Below, piece by piece: positions 28,192 through 36,897 of a stretch of DNA of 64,000 nt. Position 1 is the first letter of the stretch; each line of letters opens with the position of its first letter. The position numbers and the translations under genes were made by a program. The notes beneath the pieces were generated by a model. The model was not told the origin of the DNA, did not search any database, and worked only from the letters and a program-made list of their open reading frames with translations. Source of the stretch: Jannaschia maritima (GTDB taxonomy: Bacteria > Pseudomonadota > Alphaproteobacteria > Rhodobacterales > Rhodobacteraceae); assembly GCF_030973515.1 (NCBI RefSeq), contig NZ_JARGZA010000001.1, positions 270,805 through 334,804 on the forward strand, in the 5' to 3' direction.

Positions 28192-29211
28192 ATGAGAAAG
28201 ACCCTGACCGCGGCGCTGGCCGCGTCCACGCTGATGACCGGCGCCGCCATGGCCCAGGACAGCACGACCCTGCGCATCCAGACGCACTATGCTCCGGAAA
28301 CGGTGTCCGGTCAGTTGGCGCAGGAGTTCTTCGACAAGGTCCAGACCATGTCGAACGGTGAGATCACGATCGAGCCGTTCTTCTCCGCCTCCGTCGTCGG
28401 CCCGACGGAAACGTTCGACGCCGCCGCCTCCGGCATCCTCGATTGCGACATGACGGGCGGCGCCTATCAGACCGGCAAGAACCCAGCCTTCCAGTTCGTC
28501 GGCGACATCATGGGCGGCTACGACACGCCCTACCAGCAGCTGTCGTGGCTCTACTACGGCGGTGGCCTCGAGGCCGCTCAGGACCTGTACAACCAGTACG
28601 ACATGCAGCTGATCGGCTGGTGGGTCTACGGCCAGGAAAGCCTCGTCTCGACCGCGCCGCTCTCGGGCATCGACGATCTGCAGAACTGGAAGTTCCGCTC
28701 GCCCCCGGGGATGGAGACACGCATCTTCGAGAAGCTCGGCGCTTCGCCCATCGTGATGGACTTCACGGAGATCTTCACCGCGCTGGAAACCGGCATCATC
28801 GACGGCGCCGACGCGTCGGGCATCGCCAACAACCAGGGGCTCGGGCTCTACGACATCGGCAAACACACAAACTATCCGGGCTTCCACTCGATGCCGTCGG
28901 ACCACTTGGCCTGCAACAAGGCCGTCTGGGACGGCATGCCCGAACACCACCGCGCGATCATGAACACCGCGATGGAGAGCCTGGCGCTGCGCACGGCCCT
29001 GACGTTCGAGCAGAAGAATGCGGAAGCCGTCGCGAACCTGCGCGACGAGGGCGTGAACATCTACGAATGGTCGCCCGAGGACCTGCAGGCGTTCCGGGAC
29101 GCCGCGCAATCCACATGGCCCGAGTTCGCCACCACGCCCGAGGCGGAAGCCTTGGTCGATGCGCATCTGACCTATCTCGACCAGCTGGGTCTGGTGTCCG
29201 ACTCCAACTGA
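28192..29211 (+). CDS. TRAP transporter periplasmic substrate-binding protein (DctP family)
   Basis: Periplasmic solute receptor of a tripartite TRAP transporter, 339 aa, with signal peptide MRKTLTAALAASTLMTGAAMA-Q. The conserved ligand arginine lies in WKFRSPPGMETRIFEKLG, followed by IVMDFTEIFTALETGIIDGAD, as in the 2-oxoacid/TakP-like branch whose ligands carry a carboxylate. The substrate is probably an organic or sugar acid, consistent with the surrounding dehydratases. A hairpin separates it from dctQ. Confidence 0.9.
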   Translation: MRKTLTAALAASTLMTGAAMAQDSTTLRIQTHYAPETVSGQLAQEFFDKVQTMSNGEITIEPFFSASVVGPTETFDAAASGILDCDMTGGAYQTGKNPAFQFVGDIMGGYDTPYQQLSWLYYGGGLEAAQDLYNQYDMQLIGWWVYGQESLVSTAPLSGIDDLQNWKFRSPPGMETRIFEKLGASPIVMDFTEIFTALETGIIDGADASGIANNQGLGLYDIGKHTNYPGFHSMPSDHLACNKAVWDGMPEHHRAIMNTAMESLALRTALTFEQKNAEAVANLRDEGVNIYEWSPEDLQAFRDAAQSTWPEFATTPEAEALVDAHLTYLDQLGLVSDSN

Positions 29212-29230
29212 CCGCCCGACGGGCGATCGG

Positions 29231-29254
29231 GACGGGCCCTTCGCCGGGCCCGTC
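29231..29254 (+). other. Intercistronic hairpin between dctP and dctQ genes
   Basis: GACGGGCCC, loop TTCGCC, GGGCCCGTC: a perfect nine-pair stem without a T-run. It probably stabilises the dctP message or reduces read-through, so that the receptor is made in excess over the permeases. Confidence 0.6.
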
Positions 29255-29282
29255 CGCAACCAGGGGCACGGAAGGATCCGAC

Positions 29283-30107
29283 ATGACCGAAGTGCATCAG
29301 GTCCCGCGGACGGAGCCCGTCGTCCGGCCAGTCGAATGGATCGTGCCCCTCCTCTTCATCCTCGTCTTCGGATGGGTCGTCTGGAACGGTCCGGCCTATC
29401 TGATCACGCTGCCGGGCGACGAACGCACCGAAGCCGCGCTGCTGCGCCGCTATGGTTCGCCGCAGGTCCTGGACTGGATCGCCCTCGTGGTGGCGCCGCT
29501 GATCTTCGCGTGGGGCGTGGCCACGGTCCGCCGCGCATCGATGGAATGGGAGGACTTCTCGGTCGGGGACCGGTTGTCCGTCTTCATCGGCCGCATCGCC
29601 ATGATGCTGATCGCCATCCTCGTGGGCGTCATGTTCTACGAGGTCATCCTGCGCTACGCGTTCGAGGCCCCGACCCTGTGGGCCAACGAGATGTCGCTGT
29701 GGCTGGCGGTGTTCATCTTCCTCTTGTCCGGTCTCTACGCGATGCAGCAGCGCAGCCACATCCGGATCTACCTTCTCTACGACGTGTGTCCGCGCTGGGT
29801 GCAGCGGACGTTCGACATCGTCTCCACACTCCTGATCGTCGCCTTCGCCTTCTTCCTGTTCTATGGCGGCTACGGCGAGGCGGCGGCCAAGTTCGCCCGC
29901 TGGGAAACGTTCGGCACCGCCTTCGATCCGCCGATCCCGGCCACGATGAAGTCGATGGTGCTGATCGTCGTCACGCTGGTGGCGTTGCAGGCCATCGCGA
30001 ACCTGATCCGCGACTGGAACCGCGACCCCGGCATCCACACGGCCGCCGACGACATCGACGAGGACGAGTTGCGCCGCTTGCGCGAACAGGTCGGGGAAGG
30101 ACGCTGA
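29283..30107 (+). CDS. TRAP transporter small permease (DctQ family, enlarged)
   Basis: Small membrane subunit of the TRAP transporter, 274 aa, against about 160-200 for most DctQ proteins. Two extra hydrophobic segments (about 20-38 and 65-82) precede the usual four-helix core (about 102-120, 135-150, 180-198, 225-242). The core contains FYEVILRYAFEAPTLWANEMSLWL, the DctQ signature. The tail is acidic. The ATG follows GGAAGGATCCGAC. It precedes dctM by one base. Confidence 0.85.
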   Translation: MTEVHQVPRTEPVVRPVEWIVPLLFILVFGWVVWNGPAYLITLPGDERTEAALLRRYGSPQVLDWIALVVAPLIFAWGVATVRRASMEWEDFSVGDRLSVFIGRIAMMLIAILVGVMFYEVILRYAFEAPTLWANEMSLWLAVFIFLLSGLYAMQQRSHIRIYLLYDVCPRWVQRTFDIVSTLLIVAFAFFLFYGGYGEAAAKFARWETFGTAFDPPIPATMKSMVLIVVTLVALQAIANLIRDWNRDPGIHTAADDIDEDELRRLREQVGEGR

Positions 30108-30108
30108 C

Positions 30109-31881
30109 ATGGACGTCGGAACGATCTCGCTGGTCCTGCTGATCGCGCTTATGCTGCTGCTCGCGATCGGAATGCCGCTCGGCTTCGCCTCCGCCATTCT
30201 GGCGGTGCTGGTCCTGGTTATGAAGTTCGAGCCGGTGTTGCTCTACGCACCGTGGGAGTTCGGGGAAGGCATCCTCACGGGCCGCTTCGGAACTGGGCCG
30301 CTAAACATCCTGGCGCAGAAGGTCTATGGCACGTTGACGAGCTACGTGCTGATCTCGATCCCCTTGTTCATCTTCATGGCCGCGCTGCTGGAACGGTCGG
30401 GCATCGCGAAGGACATGTATTCGTCGCTGAACGTATGGCTGTCCCGCACTCGGGGCGGCATCGCCATCGTCACGTCGATCATGGCCGTCATCATGGCCGC
30501 CATGTCCGGCATCATCGGCGGCGAGGTCGTGCTCCTCGGCCTGATCGCCCTGCCCCAGATGCTCCGTCTGGGCTACGACCAGAACCTCGCGATCGGCACG
30601 ATCTGCGCGTCGGGCTCGCTCGGGACGATGATCCCGCCGTCCATCGTGCTCATCATCTACGGCCTCATCACCGAGACCAGCATCGTCGCGCTGTTCACCG
30701 CGGCCTTCGTGCCCGGCTTCATGCTCGCGTCGTTCATCATCGTCTACATCGTCATCCGCACGCAGTTGAACCCGGCCCTGGCCCCCCTGCCCGAAGACGG
30801 CCTCGCCCGCCGACGCGACGCAGCGGCACGGGACCTCGAACGCCTGACCGACGGGCGCGACGGCGTGATGGCCCGCCTCGATCCGGCCGAGGTCGAGCGC
30901 CTCCAGGAATCGCTGCGCGTCGCGGAAGCCGAGCTGGCGGAGCATCACGCACAGCCCAAGGGGGCCGAGAAGGGCAAGCTGTTCGGCGCCTTCCTGTCGA
31001 TCCTGGGCGCGGGCTTCGCCACCGCGCTGTTCCTGCGCGCGCTGTTCTTCACCCTCACCGGACAGAACGCGGTCGAGGAAGGGGTCGACCCCATCGCCCT
31101 GGGCCAGCCCGAGCACGTCTGGCAGGTGGGCATCGCCCTTGCGATCTTCCTGGGCCTGATCTTCTTCGTCTTCGGCCGGTCGCGGGCCGTGACCGGCTGG
31201 AACATGGGCAAGGGCCTCGTCGCGCCCATCGTCGTGATCGGCGTGGTCATGGGGTCGATCTACGGCGGCATCAGCGGCATCACCGAGGCCGCCGCCATGG
31301 GCGTCGTCGCGGTCTTCGTCATCAGCGTCTTCCGGGGCGAGGCGAACGTCGAGCTGGTCTGGGACAGCCTGATGCGCACCTTGAAGTCGACCGGCACGAT
31401 CATCTGGGTGACCATCGGGGCCGCGACCCTCGCGGGCGCCTACACGATCGCGGGGGGGCCGACCTACGTGGCGAACCTGATCACCTCCTCGGACCTGCCG
31501 ACCATGGGCATCCTTCTGACCATGATGGTGATCCTGCTCTTCATGGGCGCGTTCATGGACTGGGTCGGCATCGTGCTGCTGATCATCCCGGTCTTCCTGC
31601 CGATCGTGCAGCGCCTTCCGATCGAGGAGATCGGGTTCCTCGGCACCCTCGACCCCCGCTACCTGCCCGTCTGGTTCGGTGTGCTGTTCTGCATGAACAT
31701 GCAGGTCAGCTTCCTGTCGCCCCCCTTTGGGCCGGCCGCCTTCTACCTCAAGTCGGTGGCGCCGCCCCATATCAGCCTGACGGACATCTTCCGCGGCTTC
31801 CTGCCCTTCATCTGCATCCAGATCCTGGCCCTTTCGGTCCTGCTGATCTGGCCGCCCATCGTCGAGGTCCTGCTCGATTGA
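30109..31881 (+). CDS. TRAP transporter large permease (DctM family) with coiled-coil insertion
   Basis: Large transport subunit, 590 aa, against about 430 for ordinary DctM. Family motifs: MPLGFASAILAVLVL, FMAALLERSGIAKDMYSSLN, ASGSLGTMIPPSIVLIIYG and GISGITEAAAMGV. Between about residues 225 and 285 there is a charged stretch (RRRDAAARDLERLTDGRDG; LQESLRVAEAELAEHH) likely to form a cytoplasmic coiled coil, followed by additional membrane segments before the second half. The same enlarged architecture is seen in dctQ, so the pair represents a distinct TRAP subtype. Confidence 0.88.
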   Translation: MDVGTISLVLLIALMLLLAIGMPLGFASAILAVLVLVMKFEPVLLYAPWEFGEGILTGRFGTGPLNILAQKVYGTLTSYVLISIPLFIFMAALLERSGIAKDMYSSLNVWLSRTRGGIAIVTSIMAVIMAAMSGIIGGEVVLLGLIALPQMLRLGYDQNLAIGTICASGSLGTMIPPSIVLIIYGLITETSIVALFTAAFVPGFMLASFIIVYIVIRTQLNPALAPLPEDGLARRRDAAARDLERLTDGRDGVMARLDPAEVERLQESLRVAEAELAEHHAQPKGAEKGKLFGAFLSILGAGFATALFLRALFFTLTGQNAVEEGVDPIALGQPEHVWQVGIALAIFLGLIFFVFGRSRAVTGWNMGKGLVAPIVVIGVVMGSIYGGISGITEAAAMGVVAVFVISVFRGEANVELVWDSLMRTLKSTGTIIWVTIGAATLAGAYTIAGGPTYVANLITSSDLPTMGILLTMMVILLFMGAFMDWVGIVLLIIPVFLPIVQRLPIEEIGFLGTLDPRYLPVWFGVLFCMNMQVSFLSPPFGPAAFYLKSVAPPHISLTDIFRGFLPFICIQILALSVLLIWPPIVEVLLD

Positions 31882-32345
31882 CCCTCCGCTCCGCCATCGC
31901 GGCCGGGATCGCCGCCGGCCACCTCGCGGCGGGCCCTGCCGTGGCGCAGGTGATCGACGCCCGCGATCCCGATGCCCTGCTAGGCGTCATCGTGGCCGAT
32001 GGATATTCGGCGCAGCTGTCGCAGGACAGCGTGGGGGACCCGCTGATCGTCATCGACGACATCGGCATCGGGCCCACGCAACTCTACTTCTTCGGTTGCT
32101 CGGACGGGGCGGATTGCGACGTGGTCGTGTTCACCTCCGCCTACGCGGCGGCCGATGCGCCGTCCGCGACCTTCGTCAACGGATGGAACCGTGACAAGCT
32201 GTTGGGCCGCGCCTATGTCGACGCGGAGGGCGATCCGATCCTCGAATACGGCGTCAACCTCCACGGCGGGGTGACGCCGCAGAACTGGTCCGACAGCGTG
32301 GATTGGTGGCGCGTGATGGTGGAGGCGTTCGAAGACGCGCTTTGA
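31878..32345 (+). CDS. YbjN-like periplasmic protein
   Basis: A 155-aa protein with a signal peptide (TLRSAIAAGIAAGHLAAGPAVA-Q) and a YbjN/type III chaperone-like domain: LLGVIVADGYSAQL, GDPLIVIDDIGIG, LYFFGCSDGADCDVVVFTSAY, VNGWNRDKLLGRAYVDAEGDP and ILEYGVNLHGGV. The TTG start overlaps the dctM stop (TTGA), so it is translationally coupled to the transporter. The family has no established activity; export and the two cysteines of GCSDGADC suggest a periplasmic role. Confidence 0.72.
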   Translation: MTLRSAIAAGIAAGHLAAGPAVAQVIDARDPDALLGVIVADGYSAQLSQDSVGDPLIVIDDIGIGPTQLYFFGCSDGADCDVVVFTSAYAAADAPSATFVNGWNRDKLLGRAYVDAEGDPILEYGVNLHGGVTPQNWSDSVDWWRVMVEAFEDAL

Positions 32346-32433
32346 TGCGGTCCCGCCCATGGCGACCCGGCCGAGGAACGCCGCCACGACCCCGCCGCCG
32401 ACATGCAGCAACCCGAACCGGAACGATCGACCC

Positions 32434-33948
32434 GTGCCTGACACCCCCAGCTTCGTCCGCCTCTCGCCCCGCGATAACGTCGTGACGGCCACCCGCGCCC
32501 TGCCCGCCGGCCATCCGGTCGAGGCCGTGCGCACGACCGGGCTCGTCCCCTCCGGCCACAAGATCGCCACCGCACCCATCCCTTCGGGTACGCAGGTCTT
32601 GAAATACGCGCAGATGATCGGGCTGGCCGCAGCCGACATCGCCCCGGGCGACCACGTCCACACGCACAACCTGGCCTTCGTGCCGACCGACCACGCCTAC
32701 GCGTTCGGCACCGACCACCGCGCGCCGCCCGCGCCTGCCGGACGCGACACGTTCATGGGCTATCGCCGGGCCGACGGCCGAGTGGGCACGCGCAACTACG
32801 TCGCCATCGTCACCTCGGTGAACTGCTCGGCCACCGCCGCCCGGCGCATCGCCGACGCCTTCGGCCCGGAGGAGCTGGCGGCCTATCCCAACGTGGACGG
32901 CGTCGCCGCCTTCGTCCACGGCACCGGCTGCGGGATGGCCGGGGACGGCGACGGGTTCGAGGCGTTGCAACGCGTGATGTGGGGCTATGCCCGCCACCCC
33001 AACCACGCCGCCGTCCTGATGGTGGGGCTGGGCTGCGAGATCAACCAGATCGACTGGCTGCTCGACGCCTATGGGCTGAAGCAGGGCCCCGCCTTTCAGG
33101 TCATGAACATCCAGAACGTCGCCGGCCTGCGCCGCACCGTGGAGATGGGGATCGAGAAGGTCCGCGCGATGCTGCCGGTCGCGAACGAGGCGCGCCGCGA
33201 ACCCTGCCCCGCCGCGGACCTGACCGTGGCGCTGCAATGCGGGGGGTCCGACGCCTGGTCCGGGGTGACCGCGAACCCCGCGCTGGGCCATGCCTGCGAC
33301 CTGCTGGTCGCGCAGGGCGGCAGCGGCCTGCTGGCCGAGACGCCCGAGATCTACGGCGCCGAACACCTGCTGACCGCCCGCGCCGCGACGGAGGCCGTGG
33401 GCCGCCGCCTGATCGAGCGGGTCGAATGGTGGAAGGACTACACCGCGCGCAACCGGGGCAGCATGGACAACAACCCCTCCCCCGGCAACAAGAAGGGCGG
33501 CCTGACCACCATCCTGGAGAAATCGCTCGGCGCCGCGGCCAAGGGCGGCACCACGCCCCTGACCGGCGTATACCGCTACGGGGAACCCGTGACCGCGAAG
33601 GGCTTCGGCTTCATGGACAGTCCCGGCTACGACCCGGCCAGCGTCACGGGCCAGATCGCGTCCGGCTGCAACCTCGTGTGCTTCACCACGGGCCGCGGCA
33701 GCGCCTTCGGCTCCAAGCCCGCGCCGACGATAAAGGTGGCCAGCAACGCGGAGCTGTTCGCCCGCATGCCGGAGGACATGGACATCGGCACCGGCGACAT
33801 CCTCACGGGCGGCGCCACGGTCGAATCGAAGGGCCGCGAGATCTACGAGGCGTTCCTCCGCGTGGCCTCCGGCGAGGCGACGAAGTCGGAGGCCCAGGGC
33901 CTGGGCGACCACGAGTTCGTGCCCTGGCAGATCGGCGCGGTGATGTGA
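32434..33948 (+). CDS. UxaA-family altronate/galactarate-type dehydratase
   Basis: Sugar-acid dehydratase of the UxaA/GarD family, 504 aa. It has an N-terminal SAF domain (about 1-95, with GHKIATAPIPSGTQVLKYAQ and ending HVHTHNLAF) and a large C-terminal domain with GRVGTRNYVAIVTSVNCSAT, HGTGCGMAGDG, GLGCEINQ and CGGSDAWSGVTANPALG. D-altronate dehydratase makes 2-keto-3-deoxygluconate, but the exact substrate is not determinable here. The preferred GTG start (VPDTPSFVRLSP) fits the family; an ATG 25 codons upstream would add a basic low-complexity leader. Overlaps the next gene by 4 bp (GTGA). Confidence 0.85.
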   Translation: MPDTPSFVRLSPRDNVVTATRALPAGHPVEAVRTTGLVPSGHKIATAPIPSGTQVLKYAQMIGLAAADIAPGDHVHTHNLAFVPTDHAYAFGTDHRAPPAPAGRDTFMGYRRADGRVGTRNYVAIVTSVNCSATAARRIADAFGPEELAAYPNVDGVAAFVHGTGCGMAGDGDGFEALQRVMWGYARHPNHAAVLMVGLGCEINQIDWLLDAYGLKQGPAFQVMNIQNVAGLRRTVEMGIEKVRAMLPVANEARREPCPAADLTVALQCGGSDAWSGVTANPALGHACDLLVAQGGSGLLAETPEIYGAEHLLTARAATEAVGRRLIERVEWWKDYTARNRGSMDNNPSPGNKKGGLTTILEKSLGAAAKGGTTPLTGVYRYGEPVTAKGFGFMDSPGYDPASVTGQIASGCNLVCFTTGRGSAFGSKPAPTIKVASNAELFARMPEDMDIGTGDILTGGATVESKGREIYEAFLRVASGEATKSEAQGLGDHEFVPWQIGAVM

Positions 33949-34931
33949 CGACCCGCCTGCTGCTCGCCGGCACGGGCCTGATCGGGTCGCGCCACCTGCA
34001 ACACATCCGGGACGATCCCGACCTGACCCTCGCGGGCATCGTCGACCCCGCGCCCGCCTGCGACACGGGGGGCGCGCCCGTCTTCCCGGACATCGCGTCG
34101 GTCGACGTCGCCGCGCACGGCATCGTGCTGGCCACGCCCACGGCGACCCACGCGCCCCTGACGCGGCAGGCCGCAGGCCGGGGCTGGCACGTCTTGGTCG
34201 AGAAGCCCATCGCCGCCACCCTGGCGGAGGCCGACGCGATGATCGCCGCCGCGGCGCGCGCGGGCACTCGCCTGCTGGTGGGCCACCACCGCCGCCACCA
34301 CCCGAAGGTCGCCGCCCTGCGCGACCTGGTTGCGGGGGGCGCCATCGGCACGCCGGTCACGGCGAACCTGATGTGGCTGATGCGCAAGCCCGACGACTAC
34401 TTCGATGTGCCGTGGCGCACGGGCATCGACGGCGCGCCGATCAAGCAGAACCTGATCCACGACGTCGACATGCTGCGGATGCTGCTGGGCGAGGTCGCGG
34501 ACGTGGTCGGCCTCGGCTCCAACGCCGTCCGTCGCGCCGCCGCGCGCCCCGAATCCGGTGGCGCGGTCCTGCGGTTCGCGTCGGGGGCAACCGCGACGAT
34601 CGCCTATGCCGACACCGCCCCCACGCCCTGGGGGTTCGAGGCCGCGACCGGCGAATCGCCCCACATCCCCCTGTCAGGACAGGACAGCCTGCGCATCGCG
34701 GGCACCGAAGGCGCCGTCGCCTTCCCCTCGCTCACCGTCTGGTCCGGTGGACGGACCTGGAACGACGTCCAGACGCGGCGGCAACACGAGGCGCCCGACG
34801 GCGTTCCCCTTGCCCGGCAGTTGCGGCACTTCGCCGACGTGATCGCGGGCCGGGCCGAACCGCTATGCACCGGGGCGGATGGCCGCGCGAACCTCGACGT
34901 CGTCCTGCGGATCGAGGCCACGGCGACCTGA
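33945..34931 (+). CDS. Gfo/Idh/MocA-family oxidoreductase (first copy)
   Basis: NAD(P)-dependent sugar or polyol oxidoreductase, 328 aa. Rossmann motif LLLAGTGLIGSRHLQHI, the EKPIA motif (LVEKPIAATLAEAD) with its conserved lysine, and a catalytic-region motif QNLIHDVDMLRMLLGE. Starts with a GTG overlapping the UxaA stop, so the two are coupled. Homologues oxidise positions on sugars, inositols or sugar acids; substrate unknown. Confidence 0.87.
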   Translation: MTTRLLLAGTGLIGSRHLQHIRDDPDLTLAGIVDPAPACDTGGAPVFPDIASVDVAAHGIVLATPTATHAPLTRQAAGRGWHVLVEKPIAATLAEADAMIAAAARAGTRLLVGHHRRHHPKVAALRDLVAGGAIGTPVTANLMWLMRKPDDYFDVPWRTGIDGAPIKQNLIHDVDMLRMLLGEVADVVGLGSNAVRRAAARPESGGAVLRFASGATATIAYADTAPTPWGFEAATGESPHIPLSGQDSLRIAGTEGAVAFPSLTVWSGGRTWNDVQTRRQHEAPDGVPLARQLRHFADVIAGRAEPLCTGADGRANLDVVLRIEATAT

Positions 34932-34974
34932 CGCCCCCGATTGGCGCAACCCCGGATCATGCATCGCGACGACC

Positions 34975-35003
34975 TTGGCATCCCGTGCGGAACCTGCTGA
35001 CCT
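34975..35003 (+). promoter_or_regulatory. Weak internal promoter candidate before the dioxygenase gene
   Basis: TTGGCA and TGACCT are 17 bp apart in the 103-bp gap before the phytanoyl-CoA-dioxygenase-family gene, the longest gap in this part of the island apart from the dctM-UxaA junction region. The -10 is poor. Confidence 0.22.
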
Positions 35004-35034
35004 GTCGGCACGCATGGGGGAAGGAGCGATCGCG

Positions 35035-35931
35035 GTGACCGAAGTCCTGACCGAAGCGCAGAAGCGCCAGTACGAAACCGAAGGCTACGTGATCCTGGAA
35101 CGTCGCCTGCCCGCCGACGTCCTGCCCCGGCTTCACGCCGAGATTGACCGCTATACGGCCAAGGCCCGCGGCCTTTCCGCCGGGACGGACGAGCTGGACC
35201 TGGAGGACAGCCACACGCCGGACGAACCGCGCGTGCGCCGGATCAAGCTGCCCCACCTCCATTCGGACGTGTTCCGCGAGCTGATGTTCGATGACCTGAT
35301 CCTCGCGCCGGTCCGCGACCTGATCGGCCCCGACCTCCGCCTGCACACCACCAAGCTGAACATGAAGGAGGCCGGGCACGGCGCCGCCGTCGAATGGCAC
35401 CAGGACTTCGCCTTTTATCCGCACACCAACGACGCCGTCCTCGCCGTGGGCGTGATCCTGGACGACATGGGCCCGGAGAACGGGCCCCTGATGGTCTTTC
35501 CCGGCAGCCACAGGGGTCCGATCCACGACCACCACCAGGATGGGTACTTCGTGGGCGCGATGGACCTAGCGCGCGACGGCTACGACCTCGCGGACGCGGT
35601 GCCCCTGATGGGGCCCGCGGGGTCGATCAGCATCCATCACGGACGCATCGTCCACGGCTCCGCGCTGAACCGATCCACCCGGTCGCGCCGCATCCTCTTC
35701 TACGAGGTGATGGCCGCCGACGCCTTTCCCATCACCGGCGGCACCACGCGCTTCGACACGCTCGAGGAATACGACGCCCGCATGCTATGCGGCGCGCCCA
35801 CCATCCATCCGCGGCTGGAACCGGTGCCCGTGCGCCTGCCCCTGCCGCATCCCCCGCCGGGCAAGACCATCTACGAAGTGCAAAAGGCCCTGCGCACCCG
35901 CAGCTTCGACACCGCGACACAGGAGGCCTGA
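35035..35931 (+). CDS. Phytanoyl-CoA dioxygenase (PhyH)-family oxygenase
   Basis: Fe(II)/2-oxoglutarate-dependent oxygenase, 298 aa. The iron site is His122 and Asp124 in VEWHQDFAFYPH and His207 in GRIVHGSALNRS, followed by arginines suited to bind 2-oxoglutarate. NGPLMVFPGSHRGPI is the typical PhyH strand. Possible chemistry is hydroxylation or oxidative demethylation of a small metabolite. The GTG start lies 8 nt after AAGGAG; an ATG 21 bp upstream is the alternative. It sits among sugar-acid enzymes and is 3 bp from the next gene. Confidence 0.87.
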   Translation: MTEVLTEAQKRQYETEGYVILERRLPADVLPRLHAEIDRYTAKARGLSAGTDELDLEDSHTPDEPRVRRIKLPHLHSDVFRELMFDDLILAPVRDLIGPDLRLHTTKLNMKEAGHGAAVEWHQDFAFYPHTNDAVLAVGVILDDMGPENGPLMVFPGSHRGPIHDHHQDGYFVGAMDLARDGYDLADAVPLMGPAGSISIHHGRIVHGSALNRSTRSRRILFYEVMAADAFPITGGTTRFDTLEEYDARMLCGAPTIHPRLEPVPVRLPLPHPPPGKTIYEVQKALRTRSFDTATQEA

Positions 35932-35934
35932 GAC

Positions 35935-36828
35935 ATGGCGAAGATCGGATTCATCGGCCTGGGCCTGATGGGAAGCGCGATGGCCCAGCGCCTGCTCGAC
36001 CGGGGGCACGACCTCACGGTGCTGGGCAACACGAACCGGGCCGGCCTCGACGCCGCCACCGCCCGCGGCGCCGCGGAAGCCGGCAGCGCCCGCGAGCTGG
36101 CGGAGGCGTCCGACGTCGTGATGCTGTGCATGGGCACGTCCGACCACGTCGAAGGACGGATGCGCGGCGACGACGGCGTGATCGCGGGTCTGTCCAGCGG
36201 CGCGACCGTGATCGACTTCGGCACCTCCCTGCCCGCCTCGTCCAAGACCCTCGCCGCGGAGGTGGAGGGCGCGGGCGCCGCCTATCTCGACGCGCCCCTG
36301 GGCCGCACGCCCTCCCACGGGCGCGAGGGGCAGCTCAACATCATGGCGTCGGGCGACCGCGCCGCCTTCGATCGCGTCCGCCCCCTCCTGGACGACCTGG
36401 GCGAGAACGTGTTCCACCTGGGCCCGGTCGGGTCGGGCCACACGATCAAGCTGATCAACAACTTCTTCGCCATGACGACGGCCAACGCGATGGCGGAGGC
36501 CTTCGCCATGGCCGATCGCGCGGGCATCGAGCGGCAGTCCCTGTACGACGTCATGTCCGCGGGTCCGCTCCGATCGGGCATGATGGACTTCATCAAGGCC
36601 TATGCGGTGGACGGCGACCCCGAGAACCTCGCCTTCACGATCAGGAACGCCGCAAAGGACGTCGGCTACTACCGCCGGATGGCGGACGATCTGGGGGCGG
36701 ACAGCGTGATGTCGGGTTGCGCGGACGCCGCGCTTAACGCAGCGATCGACGGGGGACGCGGCGACGATCTGGTGCCGCAGATGGTCGACTTCTACGCGGA
36801 CCGCTTCGCGAAACGGTCCGGGGACTGA
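35935..36828 (+). CDS. 3-hydroxyisobutyrate dehydrogenase-family oxidoreductase (second copy)
   Basis: Beta-hydroxyacid dehydrogenase, 297 aa. Cofactor motif IGFIGLGLMGSAMAQRLLDR, substrate-binding region YLDAPLGRTPSHGREG in place of the usual DAPVSGG, and catalytic lysine in GSGHTIKLINN. The changed substrate motif suggests a different substrate from the copy that heads the plus-strand arm. ATG three bases after the PhyH stop, in a clear operon. Confidence 0.86.
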   Translation: MAKIGFIGLGLMGSAMAQRLLDRGHDLTVLGNTNRAGLDAATARGAAEAGSARELAEASDVVMLCMGTSDHVEGRMRGDDGVIAGLSSGATVIDFGTSLPASSKTLAAEVEGAGAAYLDAPLGRTPSHGREGQLNIMASGDRAAFDRVRPLLDDLGENVFHLGPVGSGHTIKLINNFFAMTTANAMAEAFAMADRAGIERQSLYDVMSAGPLRSGMMDFIKAYAVDGDPENLAFTIRNAAKDVGYYRRMADDLGADSVMSGCADAALNAAIDGGRGDDLVPQMVDFYADRFAKRSGD

Positions 36829-36897
36829 ACCCTGGCCGCCTTCGTCAGTCCCCTGGCCCGAAGACGGGTCCACGACCCGGGCCGGGGCATCGCGCTG

